Shown here piece by piece: positions 13,968 through 15,174 of a DNA stretch of 15,174 nt. The stretch's first letter is position 1; each line of letters begins with the position of its first letter. Source of the DNA: JBMOGA01 sp049318625 (GTDB lineage: Bacteria > Pseudomonadota > Alphaproteobacteria > Rhizobiales > Hyphomicrobiaceae); contig JBMOGA010000079.1 of the NCBI GenBank assembly GCA_049318625.1, positions 1-15,174 on the forward strand, in the 5' to 3' direction. The translations under genes and the position numbers were made by a program. The notes under the pieces are model-generated. The model worked only from the letters and a program-made list of their open reading frames with translations, ran no database searches and was not told the origin of the DNA.

Positions 13968-15140
13968 TCAAGCCGCGGGGTCGAACAGTGTCCGCCCCTG
14001 CTTGAGGGTATTGCGCGCGATGGTGAAGCGATGGATCTCGGAGGCGCCGTCGAAGATGCGGAAAATGCGCGCGTCACGGTAATAGCGCTCGATGGGCAGG
14101 TCCTTGCAGAAACCCATGCCGCCGAAGATCTGCACCGCGCGGTCGACGACGCGGCCGAGCGTCTCGGAGGCGTTCACCTTGATCATAGCGATCAGGTCGC
14201 GGGCGTCGCGACCCTGATCGAGCTCGAAGGCGGCGCGGTGGAGCAGCAGGCGGGCGCAGTTCACCTCGATGACGCTGTCGGCGATCATCTGCTGGACCAT
14301 CTGGAACTCGCCGATCGCCTGGCCGAACTGCTTGCGGTCTCGGGCATAGGCGACCGTCAGGTCGAGGACGTGGGTGGCCCGGCCGATGGCGCGGGCGCCG
14401 ACCTGGGCCAGGCGCACGCGTCCGAGGGTCGACAGCGCGAGGCGCAGGCCCTGGCCTTCCTGGCCGAGCAGCGCCAGCGGTTCGAGTGGCACGTCGTCGA
14501 ACACCAGCTCGACGTGGGTGGTGCCGCGCAGGCCCATCATCGGCTGGTCGCGCCCGATGGTGACCCCCGGCAGCTCCTTGTCGACCATGAACATGGAGAT
14601 GCCCTTCGGTCCGGCGGCGGGGTCGGTCACCGCGGTCACCAGGAAGAAGTCCGAATAGGCGCCGTCGCTGATGAAATGCTTGGCGCCGGTGAGACGCCAG
14701 CCGTCGCCACCGCGCACCGCGCGCGTTTTCACAGCGGCGGCGTCAGAGCCAGCCCCCGGCTCGGTGATCGCGATCGAGGAGACGCGCTCGCCGCGCACCG
14801 CCGGCTTGAGCCAGCGCTCGATCTGGGCTCCGCGGCATTCCAGGATCATCTCGTAGACGTTGCCGAAGGCGCGGCGGACGAGGATGTCGGTCGTGCGGCC
14901 GAACTGTTCCTCGACCAGCATGTGGTCGACCGCCGATAGTCCGCCACCGCCGAATTCGGCCGGAATGTTCATGGCGTAGAGGCCGAGCGCCTTGGACTTC
15001 TCGTGGATCGCGCGCGCCAGCTCCGGCCGCAAAACGCCGGTCCGCTCGACCTCCTCTTCGTGGGGGGTCAGCTCCTTGGCGATGAACGCGCGCACGGTCT
15101 CGATGAGCATGCGCTGCTGGTCGTCGAGGGTGAAATCCAT
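13968..15140 (-). CDS. Acyl-CoA dehydrogenase
   Basis: A 390-residue FAD enzyme that desaturates an acyl-CoA at C2-C3 and passes electrons to electron-transfer flavoprotein. The N-terminal helical domain begins MDFTLDDQQRMLIETVRAF. Signature 1 is IAITEPGAGSD (about 123-133); the second is QIFGGMGF (337-344) followed by ERYYRDARI. An RKQFGQ motif sits at 269-274. At the place where many relatives have YEGTSEIQR this protein has FDGASEIHR (363-371), so the usual catalytic Glu is Asp364. The isovaleryl-type alternative base is also absent (Gly240 lies there by my alignment). The ATG at 15140 is chosen for fit to family length; upstream AGGAC is a modest ribosome binding site. It is the first minus-strand gene of the right-hand group; its promoter lies at or beyond the window edge. 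A 139-base gap separates it from the SDR gene. Confidence 0.93.
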   Translation of the reverse strand: MDFTLDDQQRMLIETVRAFIAKELTPHEEEVERTGVLRPELARAIHEKSKALGLYAMNIPAEFGGGGLSAVDHMLVEEQFGRTTDILVRRAFGNVYEMILECRGAQIERWLKPAVRGERVSSIAITEPGAGSDAAAVKTRAVRGGDGWRLTGAKHFISDGAYSDFFLVTAVTDPAAGPKGISMFMVDKELPGVTIGRDQPMMGLRGTTHVELVFDDVPLEPLALLGQEGQGLRLALSTLGRVRLAQVGARAIGRATHVLDLTVAYARDRKQFGQAIGEFQMVQQMIADSVIEVNCARLLLHRAAFELDQGRDARDLIAMIKVNASETLGRVVDRAVQIFGGMGFCKDLPIERYYRDARIFRIFDGASEIHRFTIARNTLKQGRTLFDPAA

Positions 15141-15174
15141 GTCGGTCGTCCTGTTGTCTCTCGGTGTTCTCTAG

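Noticed and set aside
13656..14939. 427-codon plus-strand open frame opposite the SDR and acyl-CoA dehydrogenase genes
   Set aside because: It crosses two well-supported antisense genes and the gap between them; composition and lack of motifs mark it as a shadow.
1..15174. Mobile element, phage, CRISPR, toxin-antitoxin or defence system
   Set aside because: No transposase, integrase, direct-repeat array, att-like duplication, tRNA or characteristic toxin/antitoxin pair was seen on either strand; base composition looks even throughout.

Overview
The window is GC-rich throughout, with strong G/C preference at third codon positions, GGAGG-type ribosome binding sites, several GTG starts and long antisense shadow frames. 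Gene content (dipeptide-type ABC operon, SDR, flavin monooxygenase and acyl-CoA dehydrogenase, DM13 protein) and an FNR/FixK-type site suggest an alphaproteobacterial chromosome. That is inference; no rRNA or other taxonomic marker is present. I saw no tRNA, rRNA, insertion sequence, phage gene or CRISPR array. Coding density is high, and the longest gap between genes is 181 bases.

Left part (1-6127): the 5' portion of an M20 metallopeptidase gene runs off the left edge on the minus strand. It is divergent from a complete five-gene ABC importer operon of the dipeptide/oligopeptide class: family-5 solute-binding protein, two inner-membrane permeases and two ATPases. The last four genes are joined by ATGA overlaps. 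A perfect 12-bp hairpin lies between the binding-protein gene and the first permease gene, and an intrinsic terminator follows the last ATPase gene. Together with the peptidase this looks like uptake and intracellular hydrolysis of peptides or N-acyl amino acids; the substrate cannot be told from sequence.

Middle (6128-10626): directly after the terminator is an FNR/FixK-like palindrome upstream of an orphan 71-codon gene with an excellent ribosome binding site and no recognised family. It converges on a large minus-strand gene for a membrane-embedded alpha/beta hydrolase. Next come a small single-pass membrane protein (minus) and, divergent from it, an ion-transporter-superfamily permease of NhaD/citrate-transporter type (plus).

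Right part (10632-15140): four minus-strand genes, in transcription order acyl-CoA dehydrogenase, short-chain dehydrogenase, an NTF2/SnoaL-like domain fused to a flavin monooxygenase, and a membrane-anchored DM13 protein. The first three look like a catabolic cluster oxidising an acyl-CoA, an alcohol/ketone and a further oxygenation substrate; the compound is unknown.

The least explained items are the small gene with its FNR-like site and the membrane-integrated hydrolase. Nothing here proves a new system. All assignments rest on reading motifs by eye, without database searches.
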